DNA of 64,000 nt from Triatoma infestans (taxonomy: Eukaryota; Arthropoda; Insecta; Hemiptera; Reduviidae). Both the position numbers and the translations under genes were made by a program. Under the pieces are notes generated by a model. The model was not told the origin of the DNA, ran no database searches, and was given only the letters and a program-made list of their open reading frames with translations. Below, in pieces: positions 12,533 through 25,499 of this stretch; the first letter of the stretch is position 1; the number at the start of each line of letters is the position of its first letter. The DNA lies in contig JAAEAF010000089.1 in NCBI GenBank assembly GCA_011037195.1, positions 310,001 to 374,000 on the forward strand. The letters are read 5' to 3'.

Positions 12533-12777
12533 ATGGGAAGAGGTAAAGATACGAGCCGTGAAATTCGTAAAATCATAATTGAAAATTGGCAAAGGGGAAA
12601 ACTTTGCGTGAAATTGGAAAATTAATAAATAGAAGCCATGCTACAGTACAAAGTATCATTACTCGGTACAGAAATGAAAACAGGATTGAAAATAAGGCAA
12701 GAAATTTAAATAGAAGGTTGCTCAGCGATTATGATGAACGATTCCTAGAAAGAAAAGTGAAAGAAAATCCTGTGTAA
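12533..12777 (+). pseudogene. Tc1-like transposase, N-terminal part (HTH)
   Basis: ATG at 12533 opens MGRGKDTSREIRK, then a frameshift near 12590 moves the frame to GKTLREIGKLINRSHATVQS, a helix-turn-helix of the paired-like type that binds the TIRs in this family. The frame stops at 12775-12777. The 159-bp duplication and an insertion then separate it from the catalytic domain. Confidence 0.75.
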
Positions 12778-13048
12778 CGTTATGTATAATTGGAGGTTTT
12801 AAAATAGAAATTCAGAATAGTAAATAATTATAAATTTTAATTTATCTCTTCTCTAAAGGGATCTCGTGAGGCCTGTGTTCATCTGGATTATGATGAACGA
12901 TTCCTAGAAAGAAAAGTGAAAGAAAATCCTGTGTAACGTTATGTATAATTGGAGGTTTTAAAATAGAAATTCAGAATAGTAAATAATTATAAATTTTAAT
13001 TTATCTCTTCTCTAAAGGGATCTCGTGAGGCCTGTGTTCATCTGGATT
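12728..13048 (+). repeat. 159-bp tandem duplication inside the Tc1 element
   Basis: 12728-12886 and 12887-13045 are the same sequence back to back, including attatgatgaacgattccta and ctctaaagggatctcgtgag. The copies appear identical, so the duplication is recent. It contributes to splitting the transposase gene. Confidence 0.9.
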
Positions 13049-13555
13049 GAGTAAAGGATAAAAAATACTAGAAAATAACCATAAAAAAGAAATACATATA
13101 ATAAACAATTAAGACTACAAATAAAATCTTATTCTTTAAACTATAGTAAAATAATACTTAAGCAGTAACTAGATTAATTTGTACAACTTACAATATTAAA
13201 AGGATTTTTAAGCAGAAGGTTGGGCCTTAACTCTCGTATAACGAACGCTACGACACTCTTTTATAAATTTTCACTGAGCATGATTTTCTTCACCACAATA
13301 ACTCTGATCCTCTCCTAATTGAGGTTCTCTATATATATGATCCCTCCTCCATTAAAGGGAGAAAGAAAGGGAAATTCCCTTTTCTTGTAGTACAGGTATT
13401 TTACCTTTCTAACTGTTCCTATTTTTTCTCCCAACCTTCGTAAAAACCCAGACTTGGACTTACACTAAGTAAACAACCAATATTACATAGATATTAACTA
13501 ATATATTTCTCTTAATTCTAAAATAATTTATATTTCTTCCCAAAGGTCTACACAT
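13046..13555 (+). other. non-coding insertion between transposase halves
   Basis: AT-rich sequence with no homology I can see. It interrupts the transposase between the HTH and the DDE domain. It may be an unrecognised small insertion. Confidence 0.4.
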
Positions 13556-14335
13556 TGCACCTGAAATAAGTGCCCCAAGCTTAGCTGTGGAGATGAGTTT
13601 TAGGTTGGGAAGGAATATTAATCCTGTGACTGTTCGTAGAGCCCTCAAAAGAAATTCGTTCTTTTCCAGGTCAGCAAGGAAGAAACCATTTGTAAATAAA
13701 AAAACACGGATTCAATTCGATAACACAGAAATCATCAATTTGATTTCTGGAAATACGTTTTATTTACAGATGAAACTAAAATTAACATTTTACAATCCGA
13801 TGGAAACTGTAAAGTTTGGAGGAAAAGAAATGAAAGCCTTTCTGTTAAAAACGTACAACAGAGAGTAAAGTATGGAGGTGGGTCTGTGATGGTTTGGGGG
13901 TGCTTCTCAGCTTCTGGGATGGGGAAAATTCAATTTATCGACGGGATTATGAATTCTGAGAAGTACGTAAATGTTTTAAGAAAAAATTTAAAAGAATCTG
14001 TCAAAAATTTGGGAATTGAAAGAAACTTTATTTTCTATCAGGATAATGATCCCAAGCATAAGGCCCTTAAAACAAGAGAATGGCTATTGTATAATTGCCC
14101 CAAAGTGATGGCAACACCCCCACAGTCACCAGATCTCAACCCAATCGAGCATTTGTGGGCAGAGTTAAAAAAAAAATTGAAGAATTATCAGATCCAAAAT
14201 ACAACTCAACTTAAGGAGAAAGTAATTGTAGAATGGTATAACATTACTCCCGAAACTACTAAGAAACTTGTTGAGTCGATGCCTAGGAGGCTCATTGAGG
14301 TAATTAAAAGAAAAGGTTACCCAACAAAATATTGA
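13556..14335 (+). pseudogene. Tc1-like transposase, catalytic part
   Basis: Two frames are needed. The first (to about 13690) gives APSLAVEMSFRLG and VTVRRALKR. The next gives FTDETK (first catalytic Asp, near 13768), then GGGSVMVWGCFSASGMGK, FYQDNDPKHK (second Asp) and PQSPDLNPIEHLWAELKKKL (third position Glu), i.e. a DDE triad of the Tc1 type. It ends at 14335 with RRLIEVIKRKGYPTKY. The catalytic residues remain although the gene is broken. Confidence 0.8.
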
Positions 14336-14606
14336 TTTTTTGTTGTTTTTTTTATTTTTCAATTAAAAAATGTTCATTGTTCGTAATGTATGAATATGAA
14401 AGTCGCATCAGTTTGCTACTATTTGATATTTACATTATTCTAATAAATTCCTTTAGATAAAGCAAATGTTATTGTTTTGTAGCAAGCAGCTAACTGTGCC
14501 AAATATGTTTCATATAAAGTTGGTAAAAAAAAGTACATGTACGTACACACTGTGTACATATGTACAACACAGACTACTTACTTATGAATATGACTGTCAC
14601 TAACTG

Positions 14607-15618
14607 TACATTCTTGTAATTGTGCATAATTATTTGAATATATTTTACTGTTGCAAGACCGTGCATTTTTTATTTAGAATTAAAAGTGAAAGAAATTTTC
14701 GACAAACTTATTGAACTGTATTGAGACTAAACAAACTGAAGATGATTGGGAATCGTAAAATTAAATTCCATAATTTTCAGGGCCGTTATACATTAAAATT
14801 GGTTTCCTTTTTCTTTTTTTAAAATTTTATTCTTCAGTTTATTGTCATTTTGTGTTATTTATCTTGGAATATTATTTTTGAATTAACTTTCTGTGTTAAT
14901 AATTTTATTTTTCCAATTTTATGATTTTGCAACACATGCAGACGGAATATCGTGGTTTTCAGTTGTTTATTCTACTTTTTTTTTTTTTTTTAATTAAATC
15001 CTTGATTATTATTATTATTATTAATTTTCAGGAAAAATGCCATTTAAGAGAAAATTCGCGAAAAACTGAATAAATATTGAATAAAGTCGCAATTCGGATT
15101 GACGGTATTGACCAAAATCTTCATGTCAGACCTTCTGGTTTACCAAAAAAGAATTACAAAATTAAGGAATTCTATTCTTCGTTTTGGATTTACCATGTTC
15201 TTTTACTCAATCGCACATTCATATACCCCTAATTATAGATACATTACTAAAATAATTTTTTTTTTAGTTGCCCTCAAAACTATTATCTCAGGTGAGATCT
15301 TGAATTCGAAAATCTGAAACGTCCGAAATAATTTCTCTTACGTCATAAGAGAAAGTTGAAAAGCTGATATAACAACTTAGTTTTAAATAATTACTTCTCT
15401 TGTGAGTCTGGAGATTAGCTATAAACCAGTTTATATTTAACCATCACACAACTTCTTATCATTCTATACACAAACTTCTAATGCAAATTTTAAACTCCCT
15501 TTATTTTGTGATAAAGTTTTGGAACATATTACAAGAAAGGGATTATAAGCTTCTTCATTGTTTAGTAAAGGACGCTGGTAAAAAATGCTGGCTAACAAAA
15601 TCTAGATAAGATACTTTA
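14607..15618. other. AT-rich sequence without gene
   Basis: Contains a poly(T) stretch at about 14977 and an ATT microsatellite at 15008-15022. No supported feature. Confidence 0.5.
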
Positions 15619-15626
15619 CTACAGAG

Positions 15627-17540
15627 CAGTGGCGGCTACTGGTATGCGCGATTGCGCGACTGAACCCCCCAGCTATTTGAAAATAATAAACAGTAACAAA
15701 TTATCATCATATGTTTATTACTTTCACTTATTTTTATTTCATATTTCAATTTCAAAAAATATTTTCATTTTTATTTATATTAGTTTCAAACCTTAATCAC
15801 AGTAAAAATAGTATATATTGCCTATCAAATTTCAATCAAATCCATGTAAAAATAATAAAATAATGAATGAAATGATGTGAAAAAAATAATTTGTTTGTCA
15901 AATCCGAGGAGAATCAGAAATAAAAGAATAGGAACGTATATCAATATAGGAGCTCACTCTGTGTTGTTTAATGTATTGTGCATTTTTGAACGATTGTATG
16001 TATAATGCATACACATATCAGGAGATGTATAAAGTGTAGGAAGCAGGGGGTTCACAGTTCGGCATCGCGCTGGAGAATTTAATATATATATATATGTATA
16101 TATAAAAAATTTCTTTGTGTTAGTATAGAAAAGTGTATATTCCTTATTACTTTTTAAAATAAGAGTGGGGGATTCTTGCGCGATGAACATTACTTACGAT
16201 CTCACGACGAACTTACCCGATCTTACCCGGAGTTAAAAAAGATGTTTTTCTAGCAAATGATTGTGTGTGTATGTGTGTGCGTGCGTGCGTGTGAAGAGCA
16301 TAGCTCAAAAACGAAAAACCTAGTAAGTTGAAACTTGATATTCCGTTTAGGTATCACCTTGGGATCTGACCCTAAGTTGTCTGTCAAAATTCTTCAACCG
16401 GAAGTACCACTTTACTAGTTTTTTTTATTGTTTTTTTTTACTTGTTTTCCATTTTCTCAAAAATGGCTTCGACGATTTTCCTCAAACTTGGTATATCAAC
16501 TACATATTCAAAGAGCTACAACTTTTATTTAAAACATTTCTCTGGGAAAATTCAAATAAGGACAGTATGGGCGGGGGGATGGGGTTAGGTTTTCAGCTAA
16601 AGTGCTATTTCAGTTTATTAGACAATTCTGCATTTAAACAGTGTTAATTACAATTAAATATGTTGTTGAAATTCCGAGTTTGAAAAATCGGATAACCGGA
16701 AGTGCGTTTACTTTACCACTTTACTAAATGATTTTTTCATTTTTTCGAGATTTTCTCAAAAATTCCTCAGACGATTTGCTTGAAACTTCTTATATAAACT
16801 AAACATACAAAGATTTATAACTTTTATTTGAAACATTTGTTTGGTAAAATTCATTTAAGGGCACTTTTAGGGAAGGGGTGTGGTTATATTTTTCTCCAAA
16901 GTACTATCATAGTTGATTATACAATTCTAACATCCAAACAAAATTAATTAGAAATAAATAGATGGCCAAAATTCCGAGTTTCAAGAAAATAGTAATACCG
17001 GAAGTGCGTTTTTACTGAACAGTTTTTTCAGTTTTCGACGGTTCTATAAAATTTGTCAATTATAATTTTGAGAACTTGTGTGAGTGTTTCACACCAGATT
17101 TTTTGTGATGTGATGTGCCTGTGCCAATGTGTGGATTTCTATATATTGTTTTTATATTCATAAAAATTTGATGTTGGTATTGGTACTTAAAACATCACTA
17201 AGATATATGACCCAGCAAAGAATCATGCTAACTCATTGACATTTCCTTAGAACGGAAACACTTTATTTAGATGATAATAAAAATTTCCGTTAAATTAACC
17301 ATTTAATTTTCGAACTCAAACGGTACAACTCTTTTTTTCGCAGTTTTTCTCTGGGTGCGCAGTGACAGATTTATTGTTAATTTAATATATTTAATTATAG
17401 GGGAGGGATGCAAGTTTTTACAGGGCTCCTGGTTTACTTCATGATTTCTATCTAACCAAGCTACTAATAATGATAGGTAATGTAAGTATTTAAAAAAAAA
17501 ATGTTGAACCCCCACGTATCCAAGTCAGGAGCCGCCACTG
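15627..17540. mobile_element. hAT-like non-autonomous transposon
   Basis: The ends are CAGTGGCGGCTACTG and its near inverse (cagGAGCCGCCACTG). The element is flanked by an exact 8-bp direct repeat CTACAGAG (15619-15626 and 17541-17548). An 8-bp target duplication with short CA...TG ends is typical of hAT elements. No transposase is readable. About half of the interior is a nested or captured copy of the R1 repeat. Confidence 0.75.
16245..17107 (+). repeat. R1 repeat family copy inside the hAT-like element
   Basis: Runs from agcaaatgattgtgtgtgt to gtgtttcacaccagatt. It contains a (GT)n tract, 'agctcaaaaacgaaaaac', and two diverged ~300-base modules with gattttctcaaaaa, ggaagtgcgtttac and aagggcactttt, like the longer copy at 27413. 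Confidence 0.7.
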
Positions 17541-17548
17541 CTACAGAG

Positions 17549-20504
17549 TTAAGCAATTAAATATTTAAATAAGTTCGATTAAGCAAAAGGTAATAAGGTT
17601 TTATTAAACGAGCCATTGACACTAGAATTTATTCTAGTCAAAATTAAGAACCTAGTTCAACGTAAATTTTATTGGATCGTTATAGCAGAGGTATTATGAA
17701 TAGATGATATCTCTACATGAATTTATTATACAAGAATACAATTAGGTATTTAAACATTTTCACAAGTTAAAAATATCTACAAACAGTCAATAAAAAGGCA
17801 CGTTTATTACATAATTTCATAATTTGTGATAATAAATAAAACTTTTTCCATTCAGGTAGCTAACCTTTATTCGTTCCTCACAATATAAAGTTATAGTCAA
17901 ACAGAAAAGAAGTTGTTACATAATGCAAAAGTAGCCCTTTGAAGAAAGCAAAATGGAATAATAAAGGTAGTCCGAAGCACTAAAAGGAAGTTTATTGCAT
18001 GTTTATCCAACTTTGGCTTTTCTTCTTGTTTGACTGACCTCTTCATTCAATCACATGGTATGAATCAGTCATTTTTATCGTTCAATGAATTTTTTATATA
18101 ACCTAAACGCTTATTTGGTTTCTATTCTCATGTGAAAATGTATGATGTATAGTACAGTACAACGAAATAAAGTTTTATAGGATAATCTGTTTTCTATCTT
18201 TTCATTTATTGTTAACAGAACAAGTGAGCGTATGTTTATATTTTTTTGACGGAATAAGTTCTTTAATAGTTAAATGTTTTCCACATGAACTTCAAATATC
18301 TTGAAAATGCTATTAAAGGAATAAAAACAAGATTCTAAAAGACTACTTTCTCATTGTATAGCAAGTAAACGCATCGATACAAGTACTGCTGGGGGTATTA
18401 AATTATTCAAAATCGCAGGACTTAAAGGCGGCAATTATCGTGTCAATACTAAAAAATATATTGAGCACCAGGGCATGGAAAGAGTTCAATCTTCGTACCC
18501 GTGTTTTCAAGGTAATGACGATAACCTAGGCAAGATATATCGAGTATCTAGTGGTAAGCGAATTTATGAGGACAGCAACGAATGTGTGAACTATGTTTTA
18601 GACATAAAAGGGGTTACAATATATCTATATACATATATTTATAGATATTAAAATCTATTTTCTGAAAATAATTGAAGAATTTATTGTTCAGTGAAGTCGG
18701 TGCTGGTGGCTGACCGGCCAAGTGTGTTTATTCAGCAATATCTTCCTGACTTGTGGTAATCTAGAAGCCGTATATAAGACGTTCCACAGATTGATCTGTG
18801 ACTACATCACATGAGCCTCAAGAATAAACATCACGACTTCATATGACCGTGCCCTATCAGAATTTGCGATTGTTTATAGCACTGCTTCAGTTTAACTTAC
18901 ATACATTTCCTAACTGTAGAGAAAAACTGTTTGCAAATCTTGTCTGAGAAATCTTGCTATTCTCTAGACGGAGAAGGAAAATTTGTCTATACAAAAATTC
19001 CGCGTTCCAACATTATTTCCAATTTAAGAGACGGGAGTCGTTGTAAATGGAATGAAAATTAGCGAGCAATAACGGTATCCCAACAAGGATGTTTTTCCCA
19101 ACTGTCTATGATTCCTCCAAATGAAGACTATTTCGTTCACATGCAAGTTGATTTTAGTTTCTGAGCGGCCATGAGAAATTCCAATACTACACTTTTACCA
19201 CTTCAACATCATCAACAGCCTACCTATTTGACCATGTGACCACTTGCTTCCACAAACAGTATCACATAAATACTGTTCCGAATTGTGAATCGTTTCATCA
19301 GGCACTAATTCGTGCTGCTCTGCCAAAGACTGGAGGTTGCAGCCGCATTCCACGTTAACCTCTGATTGTTAATTTTATTTAATTAGTAAATAGCATTTAT
19401 CATTTAAAATTATTATGTACATATATTTAATGCCTAATGGTAGTTGAATGTTTCTTATGTAATTCCGCCTTTAACTTAATTTTATTGTTATTATTAAATT
19501 TTAATTGTTAACTTCAAAAAATGACTGAAGTTAATTTGTAATGAAATTCCTTTTGAATTGTATGGAGAATGCAAAATAATATTAATATTTTTGTATTTTA
19601 TATTTATTTATGTACAGTTTGTATAATTATATTTCAAAATTACATCTAATACACATTTGAAACGTCTAGAATAAGGGCCGATAAAAAAAAAACACAACCT
19701 ATCGCTTAAAAAAAAAAATAATTTTTCTTATTCACGGAATAAACTTATACTTTCAGTGATTACTCAATTTCCAAATTTGACATAATTTTAATTCTCTCTT
19801 TATACAGTTGTAAGAAAAAATTATTATCTAAAAATTTTCCTTACAATTTGGAATTTGTCGTAAAAATAAAAGTATGGAGTAGCAAAGCTATAACAACATA
19901 ATTGCCTTTTAAAAACTCTTAGTTATATAATTTGATATATCGTAAATTTTAGACCTAATTACCGAATATCAAAATAAATCTGTAAGTTATTGATCTTAAT
20001 ATTTTACATTTGTAAATTATTAATAATATTCATTTATAATTCAACATAATTTTTTTTCTAATTTGTATAGGTGTCCCGAAAAAGTTCTTGCATCCAAACT
20101 GGCCCCCGCCCAGACAAAGAATATAAACAAATACTGTACGAATTGTGTATATGTTGTTTTTCACAATACACATTATGAAAAATACAGAATTTCATTTTAG
20201 CATGGAGATCCGTTGCTGGAAGGAAATAGAAGTTTAAAAATTAAAAAAGAGAACTCTACAATGGTAAAAGTCACAGAAATATTGAAGAGAGAAGTAAATG
20301 GACCGTACAAATGAGACTGTTGGTTTATTGTGTAGGGTAGTAAAAACTGGTACTACAAAACTCCAATACCAATAATTGAAACCACATGTTTATTCATAGT
20401 GTAGAAAATTGACAAAACGGTCTTTTATCTAGCTACAAGGAAATACAATTTGAAACTTCAATTTATTTTACTTTGATTAATTTGTAATTTTTAATTTTAA
20501 TATA
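17549..20504. other. intergenic sequence, no gene recognised
   Basis: AT-rich. A more balanced stretch at 18370-18640 and another at 18690-19360 may be old mobile DNA. A short stretch at 20068-20110 (ggtgtcccgaaaaagttctt) resembles a transposon end but no partner was found. Confidence 0.4.
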
Positions 20505-22012
20505 CACTCATCGGTAAAAAATTTTGGCCACTTGATAAATTTACTATTTCTATGAATAGTTTTCAATTTTTTAATCATTTTTATCGTTCATAATGTTTGT
20601 AGGTTAACTAATTTTCAAAATAAAACAAATAAATATTATTACATACAAATAATTAAAAAAAAAAAAATGAATCTGGAAAATTTTATTTGCCCGTTTTTTT
20701 TTAAATTTTTTTTAATTTTAAATTTTACATTACTTTTTAGTGGGATGGTGCTAATACTGAGTATTACCTCCTCTTGCTTTTATCACAGCTTCTAGGCGTC
20801 TCGGCATGTTCTGAATCAAGCGGGAAATTTCGTTTTGTGAGATTAGAGCCCATTCGTCTTGAAGTGCCCTTTCTATTTCCTGAAGCGTCCCAAGAAGGAC
20901 TATCCGAACTCTTATCCGTCTTCCAAGCATATGCCCCACATGCTCTATGGGATTTAAGTAAGGGGAAATGCAGGCCAGTTTAGGAAATCAATATTATGGT
21001 TATTAGGAAAGGCCTGCACTATGTGGGCTATATGTGGACGACGTTACCGTGCATTAGCACCAACACCTCACCTATTTCCCGCATGATAGGGACCACATGT
21101 ACTTGCAGTACATCCGCCAAATACCGAGCAGCAGTCATGGAACCTCCTCGAACGATCACGTACATGTTTGTAAACTAATACCTGCCTAAACCATCAGAGA
21201 GCCTCGTTAGAAAGGATTAAAGAGAACAAAATTGCATTGTGCTGCAGAACTCACGTCTTCTACTCTACACTTGTTCACGGCCGTCTGGAGCCCATAAGGC
21301 AAATCGGGACTAGACAATACACTTGCCGAACAAATTCAAGACAAGAAAATCGTTGCCCCCTACTTTGTTCTGGCCCTCTTGTGTGGCGAAAAGCCATCAA
21401 ATCTTGTTCATTCAATCTCCATCGAGCTGTTCTCGCACAAATTTGAATACCTCGAACTTCTTGGAGGCGATGAACTACTTCAAAAACTATAGATGAAGAA
21501 TTCGTAAAACTGACAGTGACAAAAAACGATGGTCCCGCAGTTCAGTGGATGCCCTGAGGCTGGCCTTCTTGAGTATGAGCCTGTTTCTCTGTAACGCTTC
21601 TCTGTTACAGAGAGTTTGATAGGAAACACCGACAGCAATGGCTGCTTATCTGATGGAGTGGCCAAGTGCTACGCACGCGTGACATCCTCGGCACTAAGAG
21701 CATTTTTAAATTCGAATGTTTAATTTTAATTTTCTTAATCAAGGGACAAGCTAAAGTCAAGTTAAAGCAAATAAAAATCAACTCGAACTAAATGAAAATT
21801 AATAAATTGATAATAAATGAACATAAACTAATAAACATTTTTGATTTTTTAAATTTTTTTAATACCCTAGTATAATTACAAAGTCCAATTTACTCTAAAA
21901 ATGTTAACTATTAATTGCCAAAACAAAATAACTGGTGCAAACAGACCAGACAATATTATATTATTTATTAAATGTAATTTTTTAAGTGGCCGGAATTTTT
22001 TGCCAGTGAATG
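20505..22012 (-). mobile_element. decayed Tc1-type transposon
   Basis: Flanked by TA at both sides. The TIRs read CACTCATCGGTAAAAAATTT and, from the other end, CATTCACTGGCAAAAAATTC, each followed by GGCCACTT. A transposase remnant is readable on the minus strand. Confidence 0.75.
20748..20960 (-). pseudogene. Tc1 transposase C-terminal remnant
   Basis: The minus strand gives HMLGRRIR, EIERALQDEWALI, ISRLIQNMPRRLEAVI and ARGGNTQY before the stop, the standard C-terminal end of Tc1 transposases. Upstream sequence to about 21.7 kb is shifted and full of stops, so only this end is legible. Confidence 0.75.
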
Positions 22013-22014
22013 TA

Positions 22015-23818
22015 AATGTACAAAAATGTAACTTCAGTTAGAAGAAATAATGTTTATAGAATAATAATGTATCTTCATATAACAAGCTATGTAGCTTATG
22101 GCTCAACAGTTCATAAAGGACTCAGAGTCTGCCAGATGGAAGCTTGTGGCCAGAGTTGTGGTTTTCAACGCTGTATATCTGATTGTCGCAACCAGACCGC
22201 AACTAACTATACGCCCACTTTTATTCACGGTACGGGGTCAACATGTTTGAATCGACATGTTTAATCAACAAAGGAATTAAATTCATGTCGCTCATTTCAA
22301 AAGCTTATTATACACTAATACTTAAGTTGATGTTCCAATTTATTTTAAACATGTCAGTTTTATTATTAACGATGTAAACAACTAAAATAATGCTTCTTCT
22401 TTCATAATGGAAAATTCATGTCAAAAATTTTTAAAAGCAAGCTTTTTTTAAAAAAAAAAAGAAGCAATTAATTAATGGAGATTTATTGAGACATTTTAAT
22501 GGGCTAAATCGATGATATGACAGTATTTATAAACAGATAATTTGGGACTTCAGTTAATATTGCCTATAAATAACTTCGAATTTTTTTGTGTTGAGATCGC
22601 AGAACCTGATGGAGAAACAATGGAAGCATCTTGTTAACTGAAGAAGAAATCATAAAAGTTTTTGAAAATAGAAGATTATGATTTATTATAGTATACTTAC
22701 TTCAGAGAGGGATATGGGAGCAGTTCCGACCACATTAATGTTTCTATCTTTATGAGCAAAGTGTGATAATGCTGGTCGCGTCATTAAGTAGAAATTGGAA
22801 CATTAGTTAATGTGACCGCCTGAAGAGCAATTCTGCTAGTTAGAACTGTTGCTTGTTTTAATTATCGAAGAGCTGGTGTAGCAAGAGCAAGATGAAGGCA
22901 CTCTTTGGTCTGTAAATTACTTTCGAAAGAAAGTCATTGTACTTGTTACTAGCAGTTTCAATAACTCATTAAGTGTAGTGTTGTCGGCTCACAATAAGGT
23001 TCTTGAATGCTTGACTGGTCGTTTTCTTCTTGGTAGCTTGTTTAGACTTCGTCAAATATAATGGTTGTGAAAAAGAAAGAGAATTAGAGTGAAGGAATTT
23101 AGGAATGAGAAATAAACTTGACGATATGCTGAATACTAAGTGCAAAGGACCTTACAGTTAAGTTAGCAGTTTGCTAGGACAGACTGGCTGAGTAATAAGA
23201 AGATAAAGGACTCAGAGTCCTTTATAGGTGGCTGACTGGATGTACTATAATAAACTGTCGTAAAAATTCTATTGACTGTTCTGCTGTCGCACTATTTATA
23301 TGAATCGAAAACTCTCCCCTCCTAGTCTGGCCTAGGTGGGGAGTAACTAATGTTTTATTCATTTAATGTCTGCTTCTTCACTCTTCGCGGATCCTATGAA
23401 TCTTTGATGATTCGGATCCCATTATATCAAGTGTTGGTTAGTTTTTCAAGTGTTAATCATTTCAAAGTTGATCTTGTGATAAATCAGTTTTTTTTTTTTT
23501 TTGGAAAAATGTATCAAATAAAAAGTGAGATATTTAGTGAGTAAAGTTAGCATTTATTTAAAGCAAGTAGAATCAATGTCGAAAAAAAATTCTACTCAGA
23601 AACTATTCTGTAAAGGTTGTACTATCGGTTAACCGATTTTCGTCAAAATTGAAATTCTAGCAGTAAATTCATTGGATCATAATATTATACCATTAGTGAG
23701 AACCATTGCATCTCTAGAGAAAAGCTTAATGATTCAGCTTCTCAGATGACTGAAAAATTAATTATTTCTGGGAATAAAATAAAAGTGATAGGTTATCATG
23801 TGCAAAGTTTAAGGAAAA
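22015..23818. other. intergenic sequence, no gene recognised
   Basis: AT-rich with poly(T) at 23489. The (cc)aaaggactcagagtc word occurs at 22119 and 23206, but no structure was established. Confidence 0.4.
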
Positions 23819-24101
23819 TCTGATATTTTATCTGTCGTAGCATGCATATTCATTTTTTCCTGGCCGGTTTCGGATTTTCATCCATCATCACAGCAAATTC
23901 ACCAAATTCGTGTAATGTTTCAACGTAATGTTTCTGTTACACTCACACTTGTTGGTTTGAATGAACAACTTTTTTTAAAACATTACGTTGAAGGGAAATC
24001 TATACACGCACTTGGTGAATTTACTCTGACGATGGATGAAAATCCGAAACCGGTCAGCAATAAATGAATATGCATGCTACGATGGAAAAAATACCAGATA
24101 T
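23819..24101. mobile_element. palindromic MITE
   Basis: The outer ~100 bases at each side are inverted copies: cgtagcatgcatattcattt at 23836 pairs with 24062-24081, then ccggtttcggattttcatcc pairs with ggatgaaaatccgaaaccgg at about 24032-24052, then ttcaccaa pairs with ttggtgaa. The central loop holds a further inverted pair around acgtaatg/cattacgt. There is no coding capacity. Confidence 0.8.
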
Positions 24102-24307
24102 TATCCAGCATTGCGGACCCGTCCACATATAAAAGGAAAATTGTTGGAGTTATTTTTGAAAAAAATCGCGACGTGTGAGGGAACCATTCAATAGAGTCAC
24201 ATTTCCGGAGAGACGGAAACTTTGGTGTCGGATGCTTTTGTCGTTTGTGAAAGAAAAATCAAGTTTGAACTTTCTGTGTAGTTTTGTTCTGGATACATTT
24301 AGTTCTT

Positions 24308-24460
24308 GGTCGCTCACACATACACAACACATCATACACATATACACACACACACACAACAAATCATACCATATACACACACACACAAAAGGATAAACAA
24401 AATAAATAAATAAATAAAAATTTAAACATATATAAATAAATAAATATATATATATATATA
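24308..24460. repeat. CA and TA microsatellites
   Basis: (CA)n tracts at about 24315-24388, an ATAA-rich run at 24395-24440 and (TA)n at 24443-24460 directly abutting the next transposon. Confidence 0.9.
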
Positions 24461-24830
24461 CAGGGTGACTAGAGTTATATGCTCCACCCACTTTTTTTTA
24501 AACGGCGGGAAATTTCGAAAAAATAGATAACACGTTTTTAGTCTAGTTTATTTTCAGTGATTGATCCAACTTTTTTTTTTCAAATAGAATATTATATTTT
24601 TTTTTTGCATATTTTTATAGTACTTGAGCCTCTAAAAAAAAAAAAAAAAAACTTTTAAATCGGTTAGGTTTTTCAAAAGTTATGATAATTTAAAATATGA
24701 AAAACAAATTTCAGTTTATTGTCAAAATTACCTTATTTTTTTTTTTTAAAGAAGCTCTCTTCAAACTGGGCACCATCAACGGACAGGCAAGCCAAAGCTC
24801 TTGACTCCCACGCTCTGTTTGTAGCAGCAC

Positions 24831-25382
24831 TTAGGTGGCAAAGTCAACATCTAGGCAGGCTAGAGTTATTCGACGTTCCAAATCTTCGACTGAAGCCACG
24901 GGATTAAGGTTACTGTACACTTTATTTATTAGATATCCCCACAAAAAATAGTCCATTGGGGTTAAGTCCGGAGATCGAGGTGGCCATTGGATGGGACCAT
25001 GAGTTCCTAACCACTTTTCGTGGAAATTTCTGTCCAGATAACGTCGAACAACTCTCGCATTATGTGCCGGGCAACCATCTTGTTGAAAATACATATCTAG
25101 CCGACGTTTTAGAGGAACATCTTCAAGCAGAACTGGCAAAATGTCTCTTAAAAAAGTTAGATACCTTTCACCAGTTAAGTTCCCTCTGTAGAAGTATGGG
25201 CCGATTAGTTGGTTTCCTAAAACTCCACACCAAACGTTTGTAGAAAAAACAACCTGATGGCGTGTGGCGAAGATAACTTGTGGATTTTCTTCTGCCCATA
25301 TTCTAAAGTTCCAACGATTAAGAAGGCCATTGTTGGTAAACTTTGATTCATCAGTCCATAAACTTGTGCATTTTTTGTCCAT
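24831..25382 (-). pseudogene. DDE transposase core lacking its N-terminus
   Basis: 183 codons open on the minus strand. Visible are LWTDESKFTNNG (first Asp), MYFQQDGCPAHNA (second Asp) and PPRSPDLTPMDYFLWGYL (third position Asp), i.e. a D,D,D arrangement of the IS630/Tc1/mariner superfamily, ending LERRITLACLDVDFAT. The ~150-residue N-terminal HTH region has been replaced by an inverted copy of the gene's own 3' end, so the ATG at 25382 is not the ancestral start. Confidence 0.82.
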
Positions 25383-25385
25383 TAT

Positions 25386-25499
25386 TTGTGGGGATATCTA
25401 AAAAATAAAGTGTACAGTAAACTTAATCGCGTGGCTTCAGTCGAAGATCTGGAACGTCGAATAACTCTAGCCTGCCTAGATGTTGACTTTGCCACCTAA
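25386..25499 (+). pseudogene. inverted extra copy of the transposase C-terminus
   Basis: The plus strand encodes LWGYLKNKVYSKLN, then VASVEDLERRITLACL and DVDFAT plus a stop, the same C-terminal region that ends the minus-strand gene, with only a few substitutions (Lys and Arg for Ile, Asn and Pro). Confidence 0.85.

Larger units (their letters stand above)
12178..14606 (+). mobile_element. Tc1/mariner-superfamily transposon with long TIRs
   Basis: Bounded by TA on both sides (12176-12177 and 14607-14608). The ends begin CAGTTAGTGACAGTCATATT, as Tc1 elements begin with CAGT. The inverted repeats are about 225 bp (12178-12403 and about 14383-14606) with few mismatches, far longer than the classic Tc1 ends. 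The transposase inside is split and frame-shifted, so the copy is non-autonomous. Confidence 0.85.

Noticed and set aside
20068..20345. Mariner-type end and transposase start
   Set aside because: Only one end-like word and no catalytic motif could be found, so I left it as intergenic.
20774..21446. Three open frames on the plus strand over the Tc1 remnant
   Set aside because: They are antisense shadows of the decayed transposase, whose C-terminus is clear on the minus strand.
24150..24491. 113-codon open frame on the minus strand
   Set aside because: Produced by CA and TA microsatellites next to a transposon end.
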